NCBI GenBank assembly: GCA_030063045.1
Contig: JAQSEB010000050.1
Location: 3,038,001-3,102,000, forward strand
Direction of reading: 5' to 3'
Origin: Pratylenchus scribneri
Lineage: Eukaryota > Nematoda > Chromadorea > Rhabditida > Pratylenchidae
DNA length: 64,000 bases
Positions 33,309 through 45,700 of the stretch are shown one piece after another. Numbering within the stretch: position 1 is the stretch's first letter; each line of letters opens with the position of its first letter. Below the pieces are notes generated by a model. It was not told where the DNA came from. It made no database searches and saw only the letters and a program-made list of their open reading frames with translations. A program made the position numbers and the translations under genes.

Positions 33309-35445
33309 AGATAATACGATGAAATTTGGTTTACTGATTTTATATAAATTTATAATTGTCCACACTATTTTTGCTTTAATGTTGAATGCCTTCTAAATTA
33401 ATATCGCGATTTTGTATTTCCATTTCGGTTTAATTACCCAAGTTTGAGATTTTCATATAAATAAAATTTTGTGAACAATCAATCAAATCAATTGGAATTT
33501 ACTAAAATAAAATTTGGCAACTTTATTTGGGTAATTTTCCACTGGGCAAATTCGTGTTCGATCGTAGCGAAATCGGAACAAATTTTGCTTAGAGGAAAAG
33601 ATAAATAAAATCGCTAAATAAATTTAAAATTATTATCTTGGCTTCGAATGAAAAATTATTTTGCAACCATAAAATGGCAAATGTCCTATTTTATTTTCTA
33701 ACAACTAAAATATATTTAATGTACACATTGGTAGTAAGATTTTTGGCATGAATCATCACTTTTTCAATTTTCTATATTTCTTTTGTGGTTTTTTCCCATC
33801 CAATTAAAAATTATGAATCCCCATCAGTAGTACATCTCTTTGGTGAACATTGAACAATATAAAAGATGAACGTACGCCGTACGCCCACACCCACTCCACA
33901 TCCATTTTCTTTATTCTATGAAAACAATTTTCGCCACAATTTCCTTTATCTGTTGCAAGTGCAGGTGCTTTCTTTTGGGCATCTTTTAGTTTTTCGATTA
34001 TTCATTATTATTCATATTCACCATCTTTGCAAAGACAATGCATTTTTTAGTAAAAGAAAAGAAGGAAAATTTTGCCCAAAGGTGGCAGAGTCGATTTGAA
34101 GGGGGAAAGGATTGTTTTGATTGAAAAAGATCTTATAAAATAGCCTTTACACTTGTAGGCAACAAATGGGATAAAATGATTGGATTCTTTTCTAGGTGAT
34201 CTTTCTCTTTGAAAAAAGTAAAGGAGAGAAATTGGGGAAGAAAAAGAGCGTTAATTTTTGAAAGAAGCTTTTGAAAGTCTTCTCTTGGCTTCAATTGCGC
34301 TAATTCCACTTTTATAATGAAAAGTAAGCTAAACAAGGTTGAAAGGCTGCAGTTGCCTCTAGATAAATGGTATGCCCCAACAAAGTACTTATAAAAAATA
34401 TTGGCCCCGACCCCCGATAGAAATTAGAGTCAGGGCCCGAAAATTGTCTTATAAAGAAACTTGGGTGACGAATCTTTGCCTGTAGCACCAACTATAACAA
34501 TTCTTTTTTGATGTCTATTCTATTTCCAAATAAATTTGTTTTCTTCCCAACCGATTATAATTTTCTTTAGAAATTTGTTAATGAATCTATGATTTGAGCA
34601 TCGAAACAATTCCTTTTGTAATGTTGATGTCCCTTCCCTTTGAAAAATTATTCACTTTTTTCATGTGGAAAAAGAGAGTGAAGTAATTTATTCGTCGAAA
34701 ATTAAGTTTCATCATTTATCCTACTAGACAAGAGGATGCCTCAAGGGCCAACTTGTCTTAGTTTAAGTTTAAAAATTATAATAGAACCAATTTACTAAGA
34801 TGATTTTAATTTGATATCAAATTTAGGAAGAGTCTTTTGGCAATCTAATAATATTAATTTTATTTAAATTGGTTCTAATTGATAAATTGTACGCTTTTAC
34901 CCAAAAAAAATATATAGAATTGAATTGATATTAGAAAGTAATTTTCAAATCGAAAAAAATTTTAAATTAGCAATAGAATAAAAATATAAATTATTGTTTT
35001 AAATTTTAATATTTATTGAATATACTACATAATTCCATTGGATATGCTTAATCCAATATAACTAAAAAATTTAAAAAATGAAGTGATTAATTTAATAAAC
35101 ATAATTGTAATTTTTTTAAATTAAAAAGTGCATATAAATATTTTTTATAAGAAAAATTAATTATTTGTTTAATTTGTCTATTGATGAACAAATCCGGTGG
35201 AATAGTCGAGTTTATATGAAAATTTGCACAGCTTTTCGAATAAATGGAATTTGTCTGATTTCCAAGCAGAAGAGTGCGAATAGTCGGAAATGATTTTTTT
35301 TAATGTTCATAAATATAAACAATTTTTGTGGGTATAAAAAGGCAGTCAATTCACTCAGAAAATTATCCAAATTCAATTACAAATTTCAATTCAACCAATA
35401 AAAATCAAATAAATTCCCAAATAAAAAATAAAAATAAATTTAAAA
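33309..35445. other. Gene-poor spacer ending in astacin A promoter
   Basis: No gene supported across 2.1 kb. Short open frames exist but have no domain or codon support. The end carries a TATA box TATAAAAA at 35333-35340 followed by GGCAGTCAATTCAC. The same TATA-plus-GGCAG arrangement precedes astacin B, and a close variant precedes astacin C. Confidence 0.55.
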
Positions 35446-38400
35446 ATGCACTTTCAAACAATTCTTCTCATTTTGATGGCCTTCATTTTGGCAGTGAATG
35501 GAGCTGCTGAACGTAAAAATCCTAAAGGACCACCGCCCGGATTCAAGCCAAACCCAGCTCCAAAAGCATCCAAAGCCCAAAGCGGGAATGAGGCTGAGAA
35601 AAATGAAGATGGAAACAATGAAGATGGAAACAATGAAAATTTGGTCACCAAAATTTTGAAAAAATTAACCCCAACTGAGGCGGCAGAAAAATTATTTGGC
35701 AAACGACCAAAGGATTCAGCGGAAAAAGTGCAAAAACGCATCAAAGATTTGGAAAAAGTGGCCGGACTAATTGCGGAATACAAAAAATTAATCAAAGAGA
35801 AGGCCGAAAAAAGCACTGGTGAAATTGAGCAAATGAGTGCAGAGGAGAAGGAACGTTTGGAAATGATGGCAGCGGAAGAGGCAAATGCCAAAGCTGAACG
35901 GGCCAAAAGCAATCCGGATGGAAAGCAAAAGGAGGAACGGAAAAGCATTGCCCAGTTGAATGAACAACTACAGGATTATATGATTGATGTGGGTACACTC
36001 ACTCATTGGGGGAAAAGGAATTTATTTGACCCTCTAAAATTAATTCGAAATTTTAACTTATTAGGGAATATGGTTGATATTAAATATTTTCTCATTCTCT
36101 CCTGGTCATTTTTTAATAGATATAATTTAATTAATTTGAGTACAAAATTATTTATAATCCATTTTTTATTAGCTTTTGAAATGGGAAGATCCAAAAATTT
36201 ATTCATTTTTAGTTCAGATTATCGCGAATTTTTTAATTAATGGACTATCCATTTAATTGTAAATATAAATACTTACGGCGCCTATGTTCCCTCATATAAG
36301 CTAAAAATTGGTATTTAAATTTATTTCCTCATTTTTAATCAAAAATGCATTTTCAAATTGGCGATTTTTGATTACAATTTAAATGTTGTTTACCTTTAGT
36401 TGGAAAGTAAAAATTTTTTAATGAATAAGTTTTAGTTAGTATTGGTACATGTTACATTTTAAAAAAAGTGTCCCATGCATATTCAGTAAAATTAATTTTT
36501 TTTAAATTTTTAATCTTTAAATATCTGTAAAAATATATTAAAAAGATTTACACATTAATAAAAATAAATTCTCAATTGTAGGATATTGTGCCAACCGTGG
36601 AGGAAATGGAGCAAAGATTGAATCAACTCAGAGGTGGTGCCAATGCCATTGGTGGATTATCGTCGGGATTATCCAGCGCATTAGGCGGAGTAGTTGGAAA
36701 TGTGCTACGCGCAAAACGAGGATCGTTCAATTTTGTGAAATATCCGAACCGAAGATGGGATATCACCAAACCCATCGCCTACTACATGGATCCCGATCTA
36801 AGTGAGTAGATTAGTGAAAATATATATAATATATTCTCCTGTGATAGTTCTGTAGACATTTTCAGTGTAGACATTTTCGTTAAAATGCTTTTAGGAATTT
36901 TAATAACTTAAATAAAAGGTCTATAAAATTGAAAAAATGATAACAATGAGGAATATCGAAATTTAATCGAGTAATTCCTATTAAAATTTAATATGAATTA
37001 TTTAAAAAATAGATACCGCGGCGGTCAATGGCATTAATACGGCCATCAAATTCTACACCAATACAACCTGCTATAATTTTCAAAAATTGTCGGCAATTCC
37101 AGCTGGCTTCACCGCATATATTCATTTCACGGGTGAACAGGATGGCGGTTGCTTCAGCGCAGGCATTGGCTATTATGGGGAAACCGAGCACATTGTCAAT
37201 TTGGGAGCAGGCTGCGAAACGGTATCAAAAAATTAATACATATTGTAAATAATCAATTATAAATTTCAGTTCGATACTGTCGAACACGAAATTGGTCATC
37301 GTCTTGCCCTTCATCATACCCAATGCCGCTTCGATCGGGACAGCTATATAACAGTGAACTTGACGAATACTTACGAGCCCGGACAATATGAGATAGAAAC
37401 AACCGATACCAACAATAATTATAATGTCACCTATGAATTCGGATCCATGATGCACTATGGAGCATGTATGTGGAAAACATTCAGAATTTTAAAAAATCTG
37501 AATTTTAATCAAAATTTAAAATTAGAATTTTAATCAAAAAATTAAAAATGCAGAATTATAGTCAGAATTAAAAAATAATTTTAAATGAATTTAAAAATTA
37601 GAATTTATAAATCAAAAATTATAAAAAAAAATTGAATTTTTATCAAAATTTAAAAATCAGATTTTAATAAAAATAAAAATTAGAATTTTTATCAAAAATT
37701 TCTTAATTTAAATTTTTATTTTATTTATTCGAAATATATAGAAATCATAAAATGATTTACGATCCAACCAATCTTTAATTTTTTTTAAACTTTTAAAAAG
37801 AAAAATATTATATAATTTCAATGGTAATTGAAGCTTGAGGGTCAATTATTAATCAACATTCTTTTTCCAAATTTTATTATATTATTTCTTTTTCTATAAT
37901 AGATGACTTCCCAAGAAACCCAAGTATCCCAGTGATTCGTACCAAAGACCCAGTTTATCAGAATACTGTTGGCCAAAATTTGGGGGCCACATTCGCGGAC
38001 CATTTGATGATGAACCGTGCCTTCGGCTGCAATAAATGCCCAGTGGGTACCGGCACTGCTGTTTGCAAAAATGGTGGCTATCCAAAACCGAAATTGTGCA
38101 GTCAATGCTTGTGCCCTCCCGGCTGGGGCGGGTCACTTTGTGATCAACGGAAAGCGGCAAGCAGTGCTAATGCCATGTGCACTGGGGCCACACTCACTGT
38201 ATAAGAAAATTTTAAAAATAGGAATATATTTTCAGAATAAATTAAAAATAAAAAAGTATTCAAATATTTTTCAGAATATTCATTAAAATTAAAAAATAAA
38301 ATTAAAAAATAATTATAAACAATTTTTCAGATTATTCAGAAAAAAATAAAATATAATAATATTTTTTCGAATATTAAAAAAAAATTTTAAAAATTTTTTA

Positions 38401-38982
38401 ACTAATTAAATGGCATTAATTCCATCATAAATATTATAAAGGCTTCCACCACTGAATGGCAAGTTTTGGAGGGCTCTGTGACAGCGTCAACAATGGGCAA
38501 CGGCATTTGGGAATCCTGCACTTGGCACATAAAGGCGCCATCCCCCGACAATTGGATTGACCTGTGGATTGAGGAAGTGGCCACCTCCACCGATCAAACT
38601 TGCGCTCGGCATTGTCCAGAGGCATTCACCGAATTCACAGTGGAAAATTTTGCCAACGCCGGTGCTCGAATGTGCTGCCAAAGTCAGCTGGGCTCTGAAG
38701 GTTATGTGGTGATGACGGCCAAACAGCCTTTCGCTATGATCAGTGCCAATTCAAAATGGGGCAAAAAGGCATTCCGCGTTTGGTATATTGCATGTAAGTT
38801 ACAAGGATGTGGGATTGGGGAGTTAATATTATAATTTCTTATTTATAAAATTATTTTGAGTTTATAAGCTCATAAGTAAACAAAAGAAGAATAAATTTAT
38901 TTCTTGATCTGAAAAATATTTCCAATTTCTTCATTTTTGGGTAAAATTATAATAATATTTATTATTTACATTTATAGATTGA
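35446..38982 (+). CDS. Astacin metalloprotease A (pro-astacin-EGF-CUB), 606 aa
   Basis: Seven exons: 35446-35988, 36582-36801, 37013-37221, 37270-37465, 37903-38198, 38442-38793, 38978-38982, total 1821 nt in frame. Signal peptide 1-19, Lys/Glu-rich propeptide to the furin-type RAKR at 224-227, then the catalytic domain. The zinc motif at 330-340 is HEIGHRLALHH: it keeps the three histidines and the general-base Glu, but has Ala for the usual Gly, and Thr341 replaces the family Glu. The RFDRD tail is present, as is the Met-turn SMMHY at 383-387. Exon 5 gives an EGF-like module (CKNGGYPKPKLCSQCLC), exon 6 a CUB-type domain. Nematode NAS enzymes of this layout are secreted and act on cuticle, egg shell or matrix. 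The CUB exon is undivided here, unlike in B and C. Confidence 0.9.
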
Positions 38983-39723
38983 TCAAATTGGCAATGGAAA
39001 TGAAAAATATGGAAGATTGAATGAATGAAAGTGAATTATGTTGTAAAATAAAATGCAAAGAAAAATGTTAATATAAAATGTTGTAAATTGAGTTTTAAAA
39101 TGTGAATAAATTTGTGCAAGTTATTATTTAATATTTTATGGTTTTTATGGGAAATAATGGTAAGAGAATATTACTTTACTAATGCAATAAATTTAAAGAT
39201 CTACCAAATGGGAATATGAACATTTTCCATATCCAATTTTTATAATAATCCTGATTTTTTTAAACCATTATTTCAGTAAGTTTTGATTTTTACATTTCAT
39301 ATTGGAAAGTTTTACTATTTGTGTTTTATTCCTGAAACTTTAATTTTTAAATTTCATTATTAGAATTAAGTCTCTTTTTAAAATCTTTTTCTATTATTAT
39401 ATTTTTTGAGTAACTCAATCCATTTTTGAAGTAAAATTTTATATTTGAAGGATTTTTAAGAGGAGGATTAAGAGAGATGGAATGCAAAATAATAGATAAT
39501 CCATTTGATTAAAAAATATTTTCCACATGAAATTTTTAATAGAGCCATGAACATTTTTTTTCTTTTGAAACAAACACCAACAAAAAATTTTCTAATTTTT
39601 CATTTTCTGTTTTATATATCTCTCGCGCAATTAGAGAAGCGCCATCAACAGAGTCAGGATAATTTTTTTCTAAATTATTTGTTTAACAGAGTCATTTATT
39701 AATACAATATATTAAACAGTAAT
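38983..39723. other. Intergenic between astacin A and fucosyltransferase
   Basis: AT-rich, no gene seen. Poly(A)-type AATAAA words follow the astacin stop, and the fucosyltransferase promoter should lie at the right end. Confidence 0.4.
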
Positions 39724-42700
39724 ATGCATTCTAAAGACATCTTCAAATGGCTTTTATTGTTTTGCTTATTTTCCCTGACACTGATGTACTTTTTTCTGCT
39801 GATGAATATCCAATTGTCGCTAATCACTCTGTCTTTTCACCAATTTCTTCAGGGATATTCTCCACAACAACAACAACAACAATCGAATCATCAATTATTA
39901 TTGCAACAAGAAGCGAATACTACATCATTATTCGAATCCAATCATCGAGAATTGGACAATAATTCAAAGTGATAAATCTTTTCTATTCCAAAAATTTATT
40001 TTCTGAAAAATCTTTTTCCTTTGAAAATTTTAGTATTCCAAAAGTGTATATTTTTAAGAAATTTTTTAAAAATCATAAAAATTTGGATTCCTATTCCCAC
40101 TCAGTCACACATAATACCAGCAAAATATCATACAAAGAAATTTAACTTTTTTATTCAAAATTTTAAGGCTAATGTAATTTTAATCTTCTAGACCCGGAGT
40201 AAGAGTTTAGTATTGGGTAGGCTAGGCTAGTGTAAGGGAGTAGCCCACTTGGAAGGTCAATTAATTTCTGGACATTTATTCGCATTATTCATCATTTCCA
40301 TTTATCCCTTTTTAACCCCGCCCCTTCACACTATTTATAATTCCCCAAGACTTTATTCATTCATCCACATTCACATTCATCTTTTATCCCTTTTCCAATC
40401 GAGAAGCCAATAAAGTTCTCCATTAAAATCTATGAGACTTGATGAGTAATTGGGGACAACTCCCGGCCAGAGCAATTCCATCCTAACCCAAAACTCTTCT
40501 TCGTCGTCATTTCGTCGTTCTTCCCGAACTCCTCAGCCCAACACGCCCATCCACTAACTGGTAGCACCGGATGGTTCTGCCCCTGGCAGAACAACTTCGG
40601 ATCATCGACGGGAATGAATGACAACCAAAAATGGACTTCTCAGGATCAATCAAAGGGAGCCGGGACGCCGGTAAGTTTTTTTGTCATTTTTTGTTGCAAC
40701 ACCTCTCAAGAGAGGAAAAATCAAGTCGACTTATGAATAAGAGCCTAAAATTAAATTAAAGGGGCAATCAACCAAGAATGTGAATCAAAGCTGGCAGTAA
40801 ATATTTGAATTTATTAAAAAAAAAACCTCAAAGCCCCACTTTTCTCCTGGTTTTCCCATTGGCAAATTAATCTAAAAATGCAAAAAGGCTCTCAAAAAGC
40901 AAATCACAGTTTCATAAAATAATGCAAAGAAAAGCCACAAAATCATTTGACCAAGAGGCCTTAGAGAATAAAATAAATATATTGTGCTAAATAAAAGGAA
41001 ATTCTTACGAGAATAAAATCAAGATCGATCTTCACAAAAATTTTCTAAAACAAACTAATTAGCCCAAAAAAGGTCATAATTACAAAACCATAGATTAAAA
41101 GTGCCATAATGCGCAAAATGAAATCAAAGAAAAATAAATTTAGGCAATTTCCGAATTATAATTTAATGATAGGCAAATAAAAGAAGAAAATAAATTATAG
41201 TGCCAACGATCTAATATAATAGGCAAAGAAAAGAAAGAAAATAAATTTAAAAAGACACACTTTTTCCAAATTTAAAATTCATCCAACCAAATAAAATTAG
41301 AAAAGACCTTTTAAAGTGTCATCATCGTTCTAAATCAAAAGGAGATTCTTATGAGAATAAAAATCAAGATCAATCTTAATGTAAATTGTCTAATAATTTA
41401 GCTAAAAAGATCAAAATTCTAAATCATAAATAAGACTAAAAATCAAGTAAAAAAATACAGAATGAAGTCCAAAGGTTCCCATTTCCCAATAGAATTAAAA
41501 CAAAAGGCTCAAAGTTCAATTTCAATTCCCACATAATTCCATTCTGTTTATCATCTCAATAATGGCCATTTCCGAGAAATCCAAGAAAGGAAAACTTTTC
41601 CCATCCATTGTTATTCTTCTCAACACATTAGTCGACCTTATCGCTTGAAGGCAATCGCCCTTCGGAAAAATGTTATCAACTTTCACAGCGATCATTTTCC
41701 GGCCATTAAATTGACTTTGATTAAAGCATTTGCACACAGATTGTAGGATAGGGAATCATCTGAGAAAAACTTTAAAAATGCTCTCACATTGAACGAACAG
41801 GAAAACAATTGTTTACGAAAGAATGATTGAGAGGGATCACAAAATTCATTGTCCATTAATAATTTTATTTCAAGTAGATCTTAAAATGAGTAGGACCTCA
41901 AAATAGGTATTTAGTTTAACTCATTCATTTATTTACTATCCTTTTCAATAATTGATGGAATAATTTTTAGCAAAAAAACACTCATCAACAATCTAAAATT
42001 TTCAAATTCTTTCAAATTATCCAGCGAAAAACAATTTGGTTTCGGCCCTTCCATTGAACGGAAGGAAGTCAAATAAAGTGTGAAAACAGCAATCGTAAAG
42101 CTTACGAGCTTAAAAATCAAGTATTAAAAGAGCGAATTGAAAAATGAGCAATATGCTTACAACTGTTGGTCAGTTGGAAATATTTTCGGAAGATTCCGTA
42201 ATAGGTTTTGATCGTTGGTCAGAGAACTTTGAGATATACCTACTAGCCATGGGTCGAAATTGGACCGAACAAGAGAAAGTAGCTCGTTTAGGCCTTGCAC
42301 TAAAAGACACACCCAGGGAAATTTTTCGAAAATTGACTGATGAGGAAAAATCAAGTGTCAAAAATGCCCTCAAGGCATTGAGAGAAAAGTTGAATTCGCC
42401 ACATCGTCGCGAATTAGCCAAAAGGACTCTTGCATTATGTAAGCAAAGGGAAGATGAGTCCATTACGCAATTTTTGAGGAGATTAACTCCTTTAGTAGAA
42501 ATTGTCAACTCAACACTTAGCGAAGAGCAAAGAAAAGAGAAGATATGCGAAGAATTTTTGGATAGGATTAGACCAAATATAAGCTTTTTGGTTAAATTGG
42601 TGGGATTGTCCAGAACAAAGGACCTAGACATGGTTAAAGCCCAAGCTGAAGAATTGGAAATGCTTTTGGTAGCAGAGAAATGCAGCAATATAGCCGGTAT

Positions 42701-45700
42701 GATGCCTCAGACAGTTCAGTCAATGAATGTGCAATGGAGAGACCAAATGGAAAATCAATCCAATGAGGATGCACAAAATGAATGGGGATCAGATTCAAAT
42801 GATTGGTCACAGCATCAACAATACGAAAGACAAAGTATGAGACACGACGAAAGTTACCGACGGAATTACCAAAATAGCATGGATAATCAAGAATATAATG
42901 AAGAGAATTGCTCACGAGCAAGAAATCAAGTTAATCAACAAAATCAGAATAGAATAAACAGGCCATGGTGCGATTATTGCGGCAGAAATGGCCATGTAGA
43001 AAACCAATGTATACTAAAACAAGAAGATTTACAAACAGCAGGGACTTCTAATTCCCATTTGCCTCAAGCAAATGTCAATCAACCAATGCGTTCTCAAGAG
43101 GACAGTGAATTAATAAGAGCTTTGGCTCAACTTATCTTGATACAGAACACACCGCAAAATCAATCTAATTCTTGGTGAAATCTTCAATCTAGATTAGGAT
43201 TAGTGTATTTAGTCAGTTCTTGGAGATATTTCGAACGGATTGTAGCAAAAAGTGTTTGTTGGAAGATAAAACGGTTCTGATAGTGCCCAAAAATATGAAA
43301 ATTGTGATTATTGGGAATTAAAATATGAGGGTAAATGAGTGATTAGTCATTAATTGAAGAGTAGATTATCTTCCCTCTCGATTTTGATGTCAATGCCACA
43401 TAAAGTTGATGGTAGCTTGAGGCGTTGAATTGGCGTTTCAATCAAGGTTATGTTTATGTTTTGCTGAAGCAGAGCAGATACAAGGAGACTAATCATCAAA
43501 ATACAACAGCCATGGATTCACAACTGTAAACTGAACTCACATTTGGGAGAAAGCAAATGACGAAAAAGGTTTTTTAGTTCGGTTTATTTAAAATGTGGGT
43601 AAATGAAATAAACCGTAGTGGACTATATCATTTGATAATATTTGTAATAAAATTGACCCAAAAGTCATACAATTTGGCCACTCATTTAAATGACCAAAAA
43701 GGAGAATGAATTCACTCATTTTGGGCCATGATGAGATAAGCCAAGTGAAAACTTATTGTGAGTGATCATGCTTGTGCCAATTAAACTAAATTAAATATGA
43801 AGATCTTGACTCGGAAGTCATGATAAATGCTAAAGATTTAATACAATTTGAAATCCGACTTCATACGGATTGGAGTGAATTGGAATTTGGAAAGAAATGC
43901 TTACGAGCATACAAAACAAGCAATATTTAATTAAGGGCATGGAATGGGAAATCCATGGATAGCGGATGATAGACCCATTCTACTCGAATTTAATGCCAAT
44001 CAAAAAAGGTTGTGGCTTATGGTAATAAATTAACTGCTTGAAATCGAGGCTATGCAGTTTTGAGGTGGACCAGCAACGACGGAAGCAAACGCCGAAAAAG
44101 GACAATTGAAGGACTGGTCACAGCTCTAAATCGAATCTCATTTGTGCAAAGCAATGATCGAAAGAATGAGGTTTGCTTTTGCTAGTTCACTTATATCAAT
44201 ATGTAAATATATGAAAGAAACCAGGCATTGGGCCCTATCAGCGATGATAGAGGACCTGACTATATTTGCCAGAATAATTTTCTTATTCATGCAGAAAGAG
44301 TCGTTGCAGCGGTCATTAAAGTCTAACCATGCGTTCATTTGACCAAAAAAACCCATCATGAATTCACTCCTCTCGAGGGGATAAAACAAGACACGACATA
44401 ATGCTTTGAATTAATTCCACTCAAAATAAAGATTGATATGAAAAATAAAACTTTATTTTTTTACTCAAAATATATGATTATTAGAGCTGATTCCAGAAAG
44501 GCGCCTTGCGAGGAATGGAAAATGAAGCTTACGAAATTGATCAAATAACTGCAAGTAATTGTGGCTTATACTAATAAGATGGGGGTAAGAGCACTGATTG
44601 ACACTGGAACTGAGATCACGCTAGCTCCTCGGTCCAAATGGCACAATGGAAATGGAGCCAAAAAGTCGAAGAATGCTTTGAAGAAATTTACGGTACTGGG
44701 GAACCAATGATATAAGTGGGAAAATTCGCATCAAAATTTTTGTATTGGCAGGGAAATTTAAATTTGGCCAGCTCAAATTTTAATTGAGGATGAATTCAAC
44801 TTATTCTCAAATTTTGATATAATTTTTGGTGGATACTCTAGCTAAAATTAAGCTAATAACCTTTGATTGTACGAAACTCATAATTCCTACGAAGCCCAAA
44901 TCACAATTGATTGAAATAGAAGTGCAAAGTGGGAATACGTCTCAAGAGAAGGCAAAAAATGATTTTATTAGGAGAAAATTGAGAATGATAATTTGATAAA
45001 GAGAGTTGAGGTTCAACGAATAGGGAAAGAGAATTGGACACTTTGGCAATTATTCCTGAGAAATGGGCTAAAAATGATCGGAAAATACAGTATGTGCCGA
45101 AAATAATTTACAAAGGAACCGATTTGGTGTTATTAAATGAGATTGAAAAAGAAATGGGATCCTGTCAGAAAAGTAAGTCAATTATATTATGACCAAGACT
45201 CGTATTCAAAGTGGATTTTCGGAAAGCTCAGTAAAGGGGGAAGAATTTGAGTCCTCAAAGAATTAATTCAAAAATTTGATGATGTGTTCAGCCACAACCA
45301 ATACGATTTGGGATCGGTTCTTTCGCAACAGTCAAGTATAGTATTAAAATTCCTACTGAGCAACCAGTTTTCTCACCATTAAGTAGAATGCCTCACAAAT
45401 ACAGAGATGAAGTATGGAAACATAGAAAACTAAGCGTCAGGTTGTTATGGCGGAGTTAGATACTCCTTGGGTTACCACCAACCGTCAAATCTTCATCTTC
45501 TTACATTTCCAATCAACAATTGTCAGCACCACAACATTTTTCCAATTTACCTGTCTCATCAACGCATCATCATCTATTTCGACTACTCAAAAACATCCGG
45601 TGCTATGGAAGAAACAAAAATGAGCTGCAGAACGAATTATAAATTCGAATGCTCCTAAATTCCCTCTAATTTCTGCATCATCAAATTAATTCTACGGTTA

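Noticed and set aside
33866..34099. 77-codon plus-strand frame beginning MNVRRTPTPTP
   Set aside because: No domain, no splice partners and no supporting context. The nearby ATATAAAAG could be chance in AT-rich DNA.
34405..34425. CCGATAG (reverse orientation) near 34411
   Set aside because: No complementary arms and outside the element; treated as chance.
35454..35948. 164-codon minus-strand frame opposite astacin A exon 1
   Set aside because: Shadow of the Lys/Glu-rich propeptide. The same artefact appears opposite exon 1 of B and C.
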